Assembly: GCF_958979055.1 (NCBI RefSeq)
Contig: NC_084893.1
Coordinates: 22,634,987 to 22,698,986 of the forward strand
Reading direction: 5' to 3'
Source: Alnus glutinosa
Taxonomy: Eukaryota; Streptophyta; Magnoliopsida; Fagales; Betulaceae
Length of the DNA stretch: 64,000 nucleotides
Position numbers and translations under genes: made by a program. Positions 35,966 to 47,111 of this stretch are shown one piece after another (position 1 is the stretch's first letter; the number at the start of each line of letters is the position of its first letter). The notes beneath the pieces were generated by a model. That model made no database searches. It was not told the DNA's origin and was given only the letters and a program-made list of their open reading frames with translations.

Positions 35966-37215
35966 TTGATTGAGAATTTGATTTCAAAAACGTGAAACAA
36001 TAAATTAAGCATTCCATATATTTTCGAATCATATCAAATCAAACAAAGTAAGCAATTGATATAAACAAAAATCATAAGGAATCAAAATAAACTTGTCCCA
36101 TTAAATTACTCTCAAATAAAAAATCATCCCCAAAATTTAATCATTTATCTATGAAGAACAAACAACATGGTCTCAAGAACACATAATAAAAATACTAGGC
36201 TTCACCTCTAACCCTAACTAGAGGTTTAGCCACTCATGTTTATGAAAATAAATTCCATAATCAAAGTACTAAACATAAATTAAAAACAAAGAAAATAAAA
36301 TTTCAACTTGGCGTCTCTATGCTCTTCTGTGCTCCTTCGCTCCTCTCCTCTCTTTCGGAAGAACAAAGCATGGTATTTAAAGAGCTTGCAAGGTCTTTTT
36401 GGTACTTTCTTGGTGGTCTAGCTAAGGAAAGAATCACATCTTGCATTAATTGCATAGCAGCCCAAGGATGGAAATAAATCAGATCTTGAATCTATGTGTC
36501 TTGGTAAAAATTATGGAAAGAAATCATGACATGTCAATCTGATTTGTGCTCCACACGTCCATCACCAGGAGTATATGGAAAGAAAATCAACTTGTGCATG
36601 AAAGGCATTTTCTTTGGAAAGAAAATCTGCATGATATGGTCCCCTACTGAACACATCCTTTGAAATTCCAATCCAAGTAGGAAAAAGACTCCATATCCGC
36701 ATAGATTTGCGCTCTTTTATTGCGGGGCAATTTGGGCATAGTAAAATTCTGAAATAGGAAAAACATATTTCTGACTTATTTGTTTCATTTTTCATTAGCT
36801 TTCCAACGCCACTAAATTCAATGCAATTAGATTCTTGAGCCGAAAGTTATGATGAAAATAAAGTGACGTGCTCAATCTGGATTCTTTCCATAAATAAAGG
36901 ATTTTGCCACTTCATTAAAATCTTGGAATTTGAAGGATTTTCTTCCAAAACCTTTTTGCCAATAACGTGTAGAGCTGCTGCCCATTATGGAGGGAGATAT
37001 ATGCTTGATTTGGTCCCCACAAGTCTAGAGATAAAATTGATTTAGACCTTCCTTGCATCTTTATGTCAATTCCACAAAAATAACGACATTATTTCTCAAA
37101 GACCTGCAAAACACTAAAATACCAAAACTAACAAAAAGTATTAAAAAATAACAAAATTAAGGGTTTAACAAATATAAATTAAGGGGCTCAATTATACACT
37201 ATTTTGTACTCATCA
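35966..37215 (-). repeat. Truncated 3' LTR of the outer Athila-like element
   Basis: Aligns with 56180-57419 almost base for base; I count roughly 30 substitutions and a few indels by eye. It starts on the minus strand with TGATGAGTACAAAATAG at 37215, preceded by the purine-rich GTTTGAGGGTATT. The final 348 bp of the LTR are missing. Confidence 0.88.
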
Positions 37216-38261
37216 AATACCCTCAAACTTACATTTTTGCTAGTCCCTTAGCAAAACAAAATAAAAAATAAAATAAAAGCATAAAACATAAATCCGTTGT
37301 CATGGGAGAGACGATTGCATTTAGCGTATGCAACAAGCATTTTAAACTCCTAGGACTCCCTAGTGGACGAGTTAAGTCTCGTGAGGGTTTGCCAGGAATG
37401 ATACCCACAAACATTTTAAAACACTATGTTGTTGAAAAACAAGAATCCACACAAACACATGGTTCAGACATCATGAGTAAGTTTAACAAACTGAACAACA
37501 CACTCACATCATCAAGACATCAAAAATCATTCAACTCATAGTTGGAAAATTGAGACAACTCATGCTCAAATAAGTGTAAAGTGAGATTAACATAGATTCG
37601 TGAGGTTTCAATTTTCCTCAAAGCATGTTTATCCCAAAATTCATAGGAATCATGTTAGATGAAACAACCAATGCTTAAATCAAAAAGGATTTTTTTTTTT
37701 TTTTTTTGTAGGCTGTGCAATGTCTGACTCCCTTAAGCTTTCTAGTTGACCCATGTAGCGAGTGTTGGGCCAGTGACACCCAAACCAGATGGTTTTAGGG
37801 CACTAGATGTGGAAACATCCCTAAGGGCTTAATTATTCGAGTAAAAAAGGCTACGAAGTCAAACTAGCCATACAATCAACCAAATTGAATTACTCATCTT
37901 TTGACGCGAACACTCAAAGCTTAGTGAGGCAAAAGGCCCGGTTACTCAATGAGAACTCAAACTGATGATTTTATTCTTTATTTATTTATTTATTTATTTA
38001 TTTTAACTTAAGCCCAGGTTTCATCAACAAATCATCCTACAAATCTTAAGACACACATTCCTCAATTCAAAGCTCAAACCTCACAGAACCAATGCTAATC
38101 TGCTTGTGATAAATGGTTCAAACAAGTGAAGTCTCTCTAATCCAACAAATGAGTCAAAAGATTTAGATTATTAATGACATGCAGTGTTCAACATGTTAAA
38201 CAAACCAATGACATATAAACCATAGTTACAATGTAATCATGCTCAAACAACAACCTAGATA
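37216..38261 (-). other. 3' non-coding internal region of the outer element
   Basis: Non-coding DNA between the 3' LTR and the hAT insertion, with an interrupted ATTT run at 37976-38004. No RT or integrase motif is visible in any frame. Confidence 0.5.
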
Positions 38262-39932
38262 GGGGTGTAAACGAGCTGAGCTACTCGTGAGCTTACTCGA
38301 GATCGGCTCGAATAAACTCGACTCGTGCTCAAATCGATTATTAAATGAGCTATTCGTGAACACGAACATCAAACTCGATTATTAAACAATGCAAACTCGT
38401 ATAAACTCGGCTCGACTCGACTAAAGCTCGTGAACCCGCTCGTATAAGGATCGACTCGTTTATTAAGGCTCGACTCGTATATATATATATAGTAATAAAC
38501 AATATACTATATGTAAGCATAAATTAAGTAACAAATACATATTGGTCGGTATATATTAATTGGTTATAATTTATTGGTTATATGTATATAAAATAGTAAA
38601 TGTAAATAATATCAACACTTAATTGCTAGTCATATGATATAAAAACAATCCATATACTTTAATCATATTATTTATATAATATAATATGACTATATGATAA
38701 TATAATAATATAACATTGTGACATATGACATGTAATCACTTTATTATATGTTATAAGTATTATTACTAGATATTTAGTAATCATTACATCATGTGATCAA
38801 AGATCTAAGATTATACGGATTGTTAGATCATGTTAATATGTTATCATATGATAGTACTTAGATTGTATGATCATATGATATTAGAATTATTAGTAGATAG
38901 TTTATGAATTATGATAATTATGATTTATGACTCATAATGATAATACTTATCATAGATTCGTAGATAGTCTAATAAATCAAGTGGTATGATATGATTCATA
39001 ATTAATATATAGAATTATAATTATAAATTAATTTATAAGCATAAATTATAACTACATAATGTTATATAAATATACAAATTCATACTAGTACAATGATTAA
39101 GTAGTTAGATTATTAGATACTTAGATACACTCATACACTAATACAGTGACTAGGTATATAGATTACATACGTAAGTTAGTAGGTATGAATTCACATTAAT
39201 CATATGATATAATGACACTTTTGAAACTTAATCATATTATTCATATTTAATGACAATGTCATTCATATAATCTCAAACTAAGTTATTAGGATTGGAATCG
39301 ATCACTAATATGTTAATTATAATCACAAGTTAGGTATTAACCGTATTATCATTAGAATTTAGATAATATGATTTAACATTGTGCTATATAAGTATATAAC
39401 CGTTAGATAAGATCTAATTACTATTATCAATAGACTTAAAAAAAAAAAAGGTCTGGTGTATTATTCCGATTGATCCTAGTGCATTAGTTTAACTGATCGT
39501 GATACGATCAAATGATTAATCAAACTTGAAACAATTAAAGGTTTGATCGAATATCTAATTCATCATAGTGCATCGGTTCGATCTACTGTGATACAAATGT
39601 CCGATCAATCAAACTTGAAACAATGAATGTTCCATCTAATGTGCAATTGATCATAATTAAGTACTAATCAGATCGATCATGACAAGATCATAGGATCAAT
39701 AGAAGACCTTATCGATCCAAGTATATTACTCCAATCGATCAAACATCCAATCGAATCTATCGCATTAGTCTGATTAATCATAGTAGAGTTCGATCGATTA
39801 GACTTGAAATAATGAAGGTTCGATCGATTGTCTGATCGATCCTCGTTGAGAATCCTATTCGAGTTCATAAACTAACGGTATATGTATAATGTGGGCAAGT
39901 AGTAAGTTTAATATATTTTATATAACTAAATA

Positions 39933-40675
39933 GGAAAAAAAGTACACATATCCCCCTCAAACCACCACTCAATTATCAATGTACCCCATAAACTACCAAT
40001 TGTGTCAATTGTCCTCCTCAAACTACTAAAAAATGTCAATGTCCCCCCCCTAATACCAACAAAAAGACAAAAAAATAACTCTAATTTTTGTTTGAATAGA
40101 CAAAAATGTCCTTATAAATTAGAAAAAAAAAAAAAAAAAACTAAAACTAAAAATAAAAACTAAAAATTATTTTAAAAAAATTAAATAAAAAAAAAAGAGT
40201 TTTTTTTTTTAAAAAAACGAAAAAATAACTGAAAAATATAAAAACAATTTTTATTTTTTTTTTAAAAAACAAACAAAAAAGAAAAAGGAAAAATCAGTTT
40301 TTTATTAAATTTAAAAAACGAAAAAGAATGATTTTTTTTTTTAGAAAAAAAAAAAACAAACGAAAAAATAACTGAAACTTACAAAAATAATTTTTTTTAA
40401 CAAAAAAAAAAAAAAAGGAAAAAAAAGAAGAAAACCCAGTTTTTAATTGTTTATTATTATTTTTTTGTATAAATTTTTGTTATTTTATATATTTTTTAAT
40501 ATTTTTTTAGTTTTAATTTATTTTAATAATTTTATGAATGATATTTTTGTCATTAGAAGGACATTGATAGTTTTTGGTAATTTAGGGGAGGACATTGACA
40601 CAATTGGTAGTTTTTTTGGAGGAGAGGACATTGACATTGAGGTGGTAGTTTGAGGTGGTTATGTGTACTTTTCCC
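39933..40675. mobile_element. MULE-type foldback MITE, family A copy 3
   Basis: Ends GGAAAAAAAGTACACATATCC and ATGTGTACTTTTCCC. The arms share CAATTGTGTCAA / GACACAATTGG and CAATGTCCCCCC / GGAGGACATTG words. Flanked by 9-bp AACTAAATA (39924-39932) and AACTAAGTA (40676-40684), 8 of 9 matching. The centre is poly(A)/poly(T). It is nested in the hAT element, itself nested in the Athila-like element. Confidence 0.85.
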
Positions 40676-40736
40676 AACTAAGTAATTATAATATAAGTAT
40701 AATATATATAACTTTTATTAATTAACCATGTGTGAT

Positions 40737-40772
<36 letters not shown>

Positions 40773-40899
40773 TATACTAATTAAGTATTAATAACTAATT
40801 AATATATTAGTTTAAAATACTATATAAATACTATTATCAACCTATTATAATTAATATATATATACAATATCTTTTATAAAAAAAAAAACTGATTAAAAA

Positions 40900-41032
40900 A
40901 AAAAAATCTGTCCCGGCCACGCCACAACCAAAAAATTTTCAAAATTTTCATTTTTTTTTTTCTTTCTAGAAACACCCAAGTCTCTCTCGTTAGTACTCTC
41001 TGTAAACTCTCCATCACTCTCTCATTTCAGCT

Positions 41033-41073
<41 letters not shown>

Positions 41074-41690
41074 ATTTGAAAATCACCTTCTCTTAACTGA
41101 CATGAGTGACATGCCTTTAACAAAAAAAAAAAAAAAAAACCAACATCCCATTAACTGACGCACTGCCCAATGCCCAAAAAAACACTTTCTCAAGAATTCT
41201 CATCTTCTCTAATGCGTTGATAGCTTAGCTGTCCTCCAAAATCAGTCCTAATTTCAACACACACTGCCCCACGTCTGAAACACAACTTCAAATCACCAAC
41301 TCTAGCTACTCCCTGGCGTTCCCCAAAGACTAGGCACTATCAACGCTTCTTCTGGAACAACCCACTTCTTATTCTCATATCTAAACTATCCAGTTATCCA
41401 TTTAATTTTCAGTTACTTGCACGACCATGTTCTCTCTATGCCTCATCAGTTTTGCTAAGAGCTGTTAAAACCGGGAGACACAACGATCCACAACTCTGAA
41501 AAAGAACTTACTCCAAAATCGTTTCTTTCCAAGCTTTCAAAATTGAGAATGACGCTTCTGGCTTCGATTCCATCAGGTTTGCATTCTATTTTCTTGTCAT
41601 TTGCTTTTCTGAATTTTGTGAATAGGATTTGTTGGTTGATTATAGGGTTCTTGATCTTGTTTGTACTGGGATTTTTTTTTTTTTTTTTTC
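40900..41690 (+). other. Possible captured host gene 5' end inside the hAT element
   Basis: The texture changes to CT-rich leader-like sequence (40968-41034, 41160-41540). Then comes AGAATGACGCTTCTGG at about 41546 and, 26 bp further on, a donor-like CAG|GTTTGC with T-rich intron-like sequence. That is the layout of a plant 5' UTR, short first exon and intron. The source gene is not recognisable; capture by the transposon is inference. A run of 35 T lies at 41035-41069. Confidence 0.3.
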
Positions 41691-42251
41691 ACTCGAGTCG
41701 AGCTCGAGCCGAGTACTCAAGCTCAAGATCGACCAAAATGATCGAGCTCAAGTTCGAGCTCGATCAGAAATTCTTCCTTAGCGAGCCGATCTCGCACACC
41801 AAATTTAGGCTCGTGTCGAACTCGAGCTCGAGCTCGAGCTTCACTGTTACATAAACGAGCCGATCCCGAACAGCCAATACCCGCTCAGGATCGGCTCGTT
41901 TACACCCCTAAACCTAGCAAAATATATATATGTATTTTTGGAATTTTTTTTTTTTTAAAGCGAAAAAGACAAATAAACAAACTTTTTTTTTTTTGAAATA
42001 AAAAATATATATATATATATATATAAAATAAAAAAGACAACACAAAAATAACGACAAGCATCTCCCCCCAACCTAAAACTTACATTGTCTCTAATGTAAC
42101 AAAATAAAATAAAAAAGTAGAGATTAAGAAGAGTACCTTGAAGTGATGAAAACTTATTGCCTGCAAAAATTAGGAAAACAAAACACATGAAACAAAACAA
42201 GAACAACCTAAACTACGGCACATCCATTTTGATTATAATGACAAATTGAAT

Positions 42252-42465
42252 TCATGTGTTTGGCAAATCCTGATAAACAGGATCCTCCAACTCACAAGAC
42301 TCATCTATCGGTTCTAAATCTTCATAAAATGGCTTCAAATATTTTTCTTTGGAAACATTACCATTTTTTAAGCTTTCAATTATTGGTGCTTTGACACTAG
42401 ATGGATGAGTTTTAATGGGTGCATGCAAGTCCTCGAAACATGAGTTCCATCCATTAGTGTCCATC
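42252..42465 (-). pseudogene. Outer element: coding remnant downstream of protease
   Basis: A 71-codon acidic frame (NGWNSCFEDLHAP... EDPVYQDLPNT, stop at 42252) sits on the low-coordinate side of the Tat insertion. It continues, in phase through the ACTGG target site, the frame that precedes the insertion at 53205. It corresponds to the linker that leads into reverse transcriptase in Athila-type pol. Here the frame stops and no RT follows. Confidence 0.7.
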
Positions 42466-42470
42466 ACTGG

Positions 42471-43080
42471 TGTTGAGCCAGTTTTCGGTAGGTCACGTGT
42501 CGATCAGATATTTGTCTAGGTTGCTTCTGGTCCACCTGAAAAACAAGGCTGCGTCGGGGGGTTCCGACAACCCCGCTCCGATGCTTAAGTGAGTGTATGG
42601 TTCTGAGAATAAATGTGCTGAATAATGCCAAAAAGATTGATTAGCATGTACCTTAACATCTGAAGAGGTTCTAGTATTTATAGAGGTTGAGGAGCAGTTA
42701 TTGTCCCCCTGCATCCATGGAAATCGGCAGTTACATGGAGACGTGGCTTCGATTACGCGGATATCTCGGGTTCACAGAATTAAGATCAGAGGCACGATCC
42801 TTTAGGGATGGTGTGCTAAACTGCTGGTGAGGTCACGACCCATGATCCTATTTGGGGTCGTGCGTCACATCCTTAAATCCCGGGTAGTCTTAGGATGTCT
42901 GCGGATGATGGAGTCATGGTGCACCCGGGCTGGTTCGGTTGAATCGGATCGGGCCCGAACGGCGGGACTGGGCCTCCGATGGGTTAACTTGTGGATTGTC
43001 GGGCCTTGGTCGGGTGTATGTGATGGGCCAGATTCTCGGGTTGGGCCTAGCACCCGAGAAGGTTGAAATTCTTCCCAACA
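42471..43080 (-). repeat. 3' LTR of the inner Tat element
   Basis: In plus-strand reading it starts TGTTGAGCCAG and ends TTCTTCCCAACA. A minus-strand TATAAATA box is at 42682-42675. It differs from the 5' LTR at roughly 22 positions plus one 1-bp indel by eye. Confidence 0.95.
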
Positions 43081-43096
43081 GTTACCCCCCAATTCT
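43081..43096 (-). other. Polypurine tract of the inner Tat element
   Basis: Minus-strand GAATTGGGGGGTAAC directly precedes the 3' LTR start, the position of the plus-strand priming site for reverse transcription. Confidence 0.7.
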
Positions 43097-43753
43097 CTTA
43101 GGTAAATTTTATACTTGAGAGAATTTAGGAATAATTAATTGATCTTTACCCTGATGTATTTTGAATTTTGGGTCGGGCGTATGATGCCGAGAGCGATCAA
43201 TGGCCCTTCTTTGCATATACTTCCATTTCGAGTCGGTGGTCCATCTAGGAGGCATTGTTTTGTCGGTTGCTTTGCTTTGTCCCTACCTTGTCCACCCGAG
43301 GGCCTTCGCACGCCATCTTTTAAGGAATTCCCGTTCTTTTTCCTTTCATTTCGTAATTTCAAATTCAAATTTCAAATTTTCAAAGTTTCAAATTTCCTCA
43401 GAATCCGTGAGCCGCATGTCGAGTATGATTTGGATGTCGGTTCGTCTTTCAAGGCGTGTCTTATCTACAAGGCGTGCCACCAGGGCTCTCCGGCTGCCGA
43501 TTCTAGAAGAATGAATTCGAATGAGACCGTTCATCTTCCGGTGGACTGTAACCAGTCAACCCCGTGGTCCTTTCGATTTGTCGACGTGCGTCAGCAGCAC
43601 ATTAAATTTGATTTGACGTCGGTTCGCCTTTTGAGGGGTGCTGTGGTTGTCAGATGTGTGACCGGTGACGGTTCGACTGCCGATTTGAAGGGATGAGATT
43701 CGTTCACGTCTCTCTGTCTCCCGGTTGTTCATGACTGGCTAATCCCGGTCGCA
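43097..43753 (+). other. Region upstream of the antisense ORF
   Basis: Between the polypurine tract and the antisense ORF's TATA box. A long open frame (43139-43696) crosses it without recognisable similarity. It is probably the promoter-proximal region of the antisense transcript. Confidence 0.35.
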
Positions 43754-43759
43754 CTCGAG

Positions 43760-43767
43760 TATAAATA
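43760..43767 (+). promoter_or_regulatory. TATA box for the antisense ORF
   Basis: TATAAATA preceded by CACTCGAG and followed by CCCTCTCCC sits 94 bp upstream of the ATG at 43854, on the strand opposite to gag-pol. Initiation about 30 bp downstream would leave a leader of about 60 nt. The element therefore seems to carry a second, internal promoter in addition to the LTR promoter. Confidence 0.55.
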
Positions 43768-43853
43768 CCCTCTCCCATCCGCATTTCTCATTCTTGTCTT
43801 GAACTCGTATATCTCTCTTCTGGAAGTTTATCCAAACCTTGTCTTTCCGCACC

Positions 43854-44495
43854 ATGTCCGACGCGAGGGAACTCCCAGCAGTTGTCGTCTCGGAGTCTGA
43901 AGAAGAGGAATTACTATCCGAGGACGAGGTGGTACCCGAGCAAGTCGAATGTCAAATGCCTCTTGTGCCTCTCAACCACCGAGGAGTTTCAAAGATCTGT
44001 ACCGGGGATGAATTTCGCCTCCGGAACAATTATGATATTCCCCCAAAGGTTCTGTTACATTTTCAAAATCCTGTTACCTGGGAGATTCGTGGGGGCGATC
44101 TCGTTATTTACGAGAAAATGCTTTTAGCCGGGCTGCGATTTCCTTTTCCGGACATTGTTCGGGAACTGGTACTATTTCTTGGGGTGTCCCCGAGCCAGCT
44201 TACACCGAACGCGTGGAGATACCTCCTCGCCTCTTTCATTCTATGGCGAACAGTGTTGGGGGCTCGGATGACAATTCCAGAGTTCTTCAACATCTACCGG
44301 GCGGCATATAAAAGAGAGGGGGTTGTTGAGTTTACTGTTAGGAACAACCCCATCTTCATTTACCTTTCTCAAAGTTATTCCAACAACCGGGGTTGGAGGT
44401 CGGATTTTTTTTCGGGTCTCGGGAGATTGGGAGTCGGCAGCATCCTTACCACCCGACCAAAGGATATCAAGAGTCTGGAGACCTATCTAGGTTGA
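43854..44495 (+). pseudogene. Antisense extra ORF, block 1: 'putative gypsy type transposon' (Transposase_28-like) domain
   Basis: 213 codons from ATG 43854 to TGA 44493-44495. An acidic N-terminus (residues about 8-30) is followed by the domain with LRFPFPDIVRELVLFLGVSP and LTPNAWRYLLASFILWR, which I recognise as the pattern of Pfam PF04195. That family is found in extra ORFs of plant Tat-lineage elements; its biochemical role is unknown. The frame is lost near its end and block 2 continues in another phase. I cannot tell whether this is a decayed intron or a simple frameshift. An upstream in-phase TTG (43839) is not needed as a start. Confidence 0.7.
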
Positions 44496-44514
44496 TTTTT
44501 AGGAAGCTCCGGCC

Positions 44515-45621
44515 TTGAATGCGACCGGCAAGAGAAGGGTGGCCGCAATGTTGTTGTTCTCTCAGACTCCAGGGAACGATATGAAGATAGACTATGACAA
44601 CATAGTCACCGACGAGAATATGCGGAAGGTTTTCGGGTATCAGATTCCTACCGAGAAGGTTTGGTATGATCGGAAAGGAAAACAAAAGTCGATGAAATCC
44701 GGGGGTGAAGCGGCCGGCACTCCACAACCGAAGGCGTCAAAGGTGGCTCCCGGGTCTAAGAGGGTCATCAAACCAAAGAAGACCGGTAAGGTGACCCACC
44801 CTTCGAGAACTGTAAGTAAGGCGACCCAAGTTCCGAGGACAGTGATTGTACCTCGGGATAACCTTACCCCAACCCTTTCTGCCCCGGCGACCAATCTTGG
44901 GAGTGACTTGACTAGAGCTCCCGGAAATACGATCCCGAATGCCTCTTTATCGGCCGTTATTAATCCCGTTGAAGTTAGAAATCCAGTGGAAGTGTCTGGT
45001 GGGGAGACTCTGGTTGTTCAGCCCGATGATCTTCCGATTGGGGTCGTTCATGCGTCCGATGTAAAAGAAATTAGAGACGAAACCGAGGAGTCGGAGCAAG
45101 AGGCTTCCGAGGTTCGGGGTGCGACCAAGCGCAAAGGGAAAGAAGTGGCGTCCGGGTCGCCGAAGAGGACCCGATTCGCCCCGGATCCTTTGGAATACGC
45201 GCTCACGCGGGCCACTGAAGCCGAGCTTCTCTTTGGTCGGCCGCGCTTTGTACTGCCCACCTTGCCAGTTACACGGGAGGAACCGGTTGAAGAATCCGAG
45301 ACTCCGGGTCGGTCTCCGGCTGAAAAGATAGAGGCTCGCTTGGAGTCTGATGCTGGTTTGGCATCCGAGGATCACTTACCGGCGGAGCATGAAACATCCT
45401 TAAAACCCCAGGATGGACCGGGATCCGGGGATCATGTGGTGATGGAATCGGAGGGTCATCTGAAGACCGGGGTGGTAGACTCGTCCGCGCTGGCTGGAAA
45501 GGTTTCGGATCGGGTTGAGGTTGTGGAGTCCTCTGGACCCAAGACTTGCGATGACCAACCGGAGACTCGAAATCTCTCCCCGGGTTTATGGAAGCCGAAA
45601 CTTCCCAACAAGGAGCGTTAA
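44515..45621 (+). pseudogene. Antisense extra ORF, block 2: low-complexity basic/acidic linker
   Basis: An open frame of 368 codons with no initiating ATG at its left edge. A short conserved-looking part (DENMRKVFGYQIPTEKVWY) is followed by Lys/Pro/Ser-rich sequence containing a KRKGKEVASGSPKRTR nuclear-localisation-like patch. An acidic region with many Glu-Asp repeats follows. It is read as the middle of the same extra protein. After 45590 the conserved wording (GSLREGLLACPLETLMGLIP) moves to a different frame, showing a frameshift. Confidence 0.55.
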
Positions 45622-45758
45622 TTGGTTCTTTGAGGGAAGGCCTGTTGGCCTGCCCCTTAGAGACTTTAATGGGCCTGATTCCGGAAGGGTCTTCTTCGAT
45701 GTCCGGGACCGGGTTTCCCGGAGGACTTGCGGAGGCGATGCTTTATGCCCAGTTGCAA
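45588..45758 (+). pseudogene. Antisense extra ORF, short conserved block before a probable intron
   Basis: The GSLREGLLACPLETLMGLIPEG wording in this frame resembles a recurring block in related plant proteins. It ends near CAGTTGCAAATAAGCC, which could be a donor degraded from GTAAG to ATAAG. The following 95 bp end in a long pyrimidine tract and ATAG|GG (acceptor at about 45857), the structure of an intron. Confidence 0.45.
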
Positions 45759-45862
45759 ATAAGCCCTGTGACTTCAAAATTATCTTTCTATACTTTGTAC
45801 GTTTTTTTCTAACTTTTTTTTTTCTTTTTTTCTTTTTTTTTTTTTTTTTTTTATAGGGCGTT

Positions 45863-46684
45863 ATGAGGTCGGTTGCCTTGTGGCGAGACCACCGAGGTAT
45901 CACTAAAAGTCGAGCTGCTCTGGAGGCTAAGGTAGCTGAGCTTCAGTCCCGGGTTCAGGAGCTGGAATTCGAGGTGTCCCGAATCGAGGACTTGGAGTCC
46001 GAGATAGAGACCTTGAAACAGGATATTCAGATCAGAGATAAGACCATCAAGGCTCGGGACATGGATCTGGCTCAGGCCCGGAAGCTGGTGGATACATCTC
46101 ATGCTCAAGCACTTGAAAGTGAGAAGACCCTTGACCGAGTACTGAGCAATCTGACCAAGGCTAACGAAGCCAAAACGACATTGTTTACCCGAGTGGCAGA
46201 GATGGAGCAGGAGAAGGACTCGCTGGTGGGCGACAAGCAATCTCTGTTCGAGAAACAGAAAGAAATTCAGGCTCGGTGTAAGAAGCTTCGGAAGAAGGGT
46301 CATCACTATAAGTCCAAGTCTCGGCGTTTTAAGAAGCAACTCGCTCTGGTTCCTTGGCTCCGAGGCCTTAGTTGGGGTCGAGGATCCAACTGGGGTTTCG
46401 AGAGCTTGAGGACCATGCTTCTTCACCCGGAAGTTTTCAAGGTTGATCCCAAGACTGTGACTCCTGACCTTCTTGGGATGCCTGAGACAGCAACCAATGA
46501 ACTGCAGACTCTGGGAGTGGAGTTTTTCCCGGACATGGAGGATTGGACCGAGGATGCTCCCAACCCTTATCGAGATGACTTAACTTCGGGGCCCTCTGTC
46601 TCGAAATGTACTCCCGGTAGGGAAGAAACCAACGAACCTGGGGCTGGTGATGATGGGGACTCGACAGGGAGCCTGCTTTTGTAA
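45863..46684 (+). pseudogene. Antisense extra ORF, block 3: coiled-coil C-terminal region
   Basis: 273 codons. Residues about 15-160 form a strong heptad-type coiled coil (AALEAKVAELQSRVQELEFE and similar). A basic patch follows (RCKKLRKKGHHYKSKSRRFKK), then an acidic tail and a stop at 46682-46684. Coiled coils are the usual C-terminal part of these extra ORFs. It begins just after the putative acceptor, so its ATG need not be a real start. Confidence 0.6.
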
Positions 46685-47111
46685 ATATATATATATATAT
46701 ATATTTTTTCTTTTGAACCGGTTGTACTTTGAACTAAATACTAAACGCATGTGACCAAGTTGATATGTGAATAGAACTAGTTTTTATACTTTGGTATTTT
46801 GATGTGTTCGCATAAACTTTTGTTTTGCTTGTGTTACCGAGTTGTATTTGATCTGGTCTGGTTTGATTTGAACCGAGACATTCCTTAATGACTTTAGACA
46901 AATTTGGTGATTTGTCCGAGTCACTATTGAGGATATGACCGGTGCGTGCTCCGGGTCGATTGGATTTCGAACCGAGGGAGCAACGCTTTGATTTGATTTG
47001 GTCTGGTTTGATTTGAACTGAGACTCCACGCTTTGAATTGAACTGAGAATAACCATAAAAATACATTGTCAGTGCAAACTTTGAAACAACAGAAAACATA
47101 GTATAAGCAAT
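46685..47111. repeat. Convergent 3' spacer with repeated TTTGATYTGGTCTGGTTTG units
   Basis: Lies between the ends of the antisense ORF and the gag-pol frame. The sentence TTTGATCTGGTCTGGTTTGA (about 46848) recurs as TTTGATTTGGTCTGGTTTGA (about 46991), each followed by TTTGAACYGAGAC. A short (TA)n lies at 46686-46705. It may hold terminators for both convergent transcripts. Confidence 0.5.

Larger units (their letters stand above)
38270..41910. mobile_element. 3.6-kb hAT-type element inside the outer retrotransposon
   Basis: Terminal inverted repeats TAGGGGTGTAAACGAGC (left) and GCTCGTTTACACCCCTA (right) are perfect complements over 17 bp. Flanks AACCTAGA (38262-38269) and AACCTAGC (41911-41918) match at 7 of 8, as expected for hAT. 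Subterminal DNA on both sides is rich in CTCGA/GAGCTCG words. The middle includes very AT-rich DNA (38480-39420), a GATCGATC-rich stretch (39450-39870), the MULE-type MITE at 39933-40675 and a possible captured gene 5' end (40900-41690). No transposase is recognisable. Confidence 0.88.

Noticed and set aside
43139..43696. 185-codon frame upstream of the antisense ORF
   Set aside because: Contains Phe-rich repeats of TTCAAATTT words and lies before the TATA box of the antisense transcript; no family resemblance.
44640..45903. Minus-strand open frames opposite antisense ORF blocks 2 and 3
   Set aside because: They are complements of a codon-biased plus-strand frame and carry no gypsy domain.
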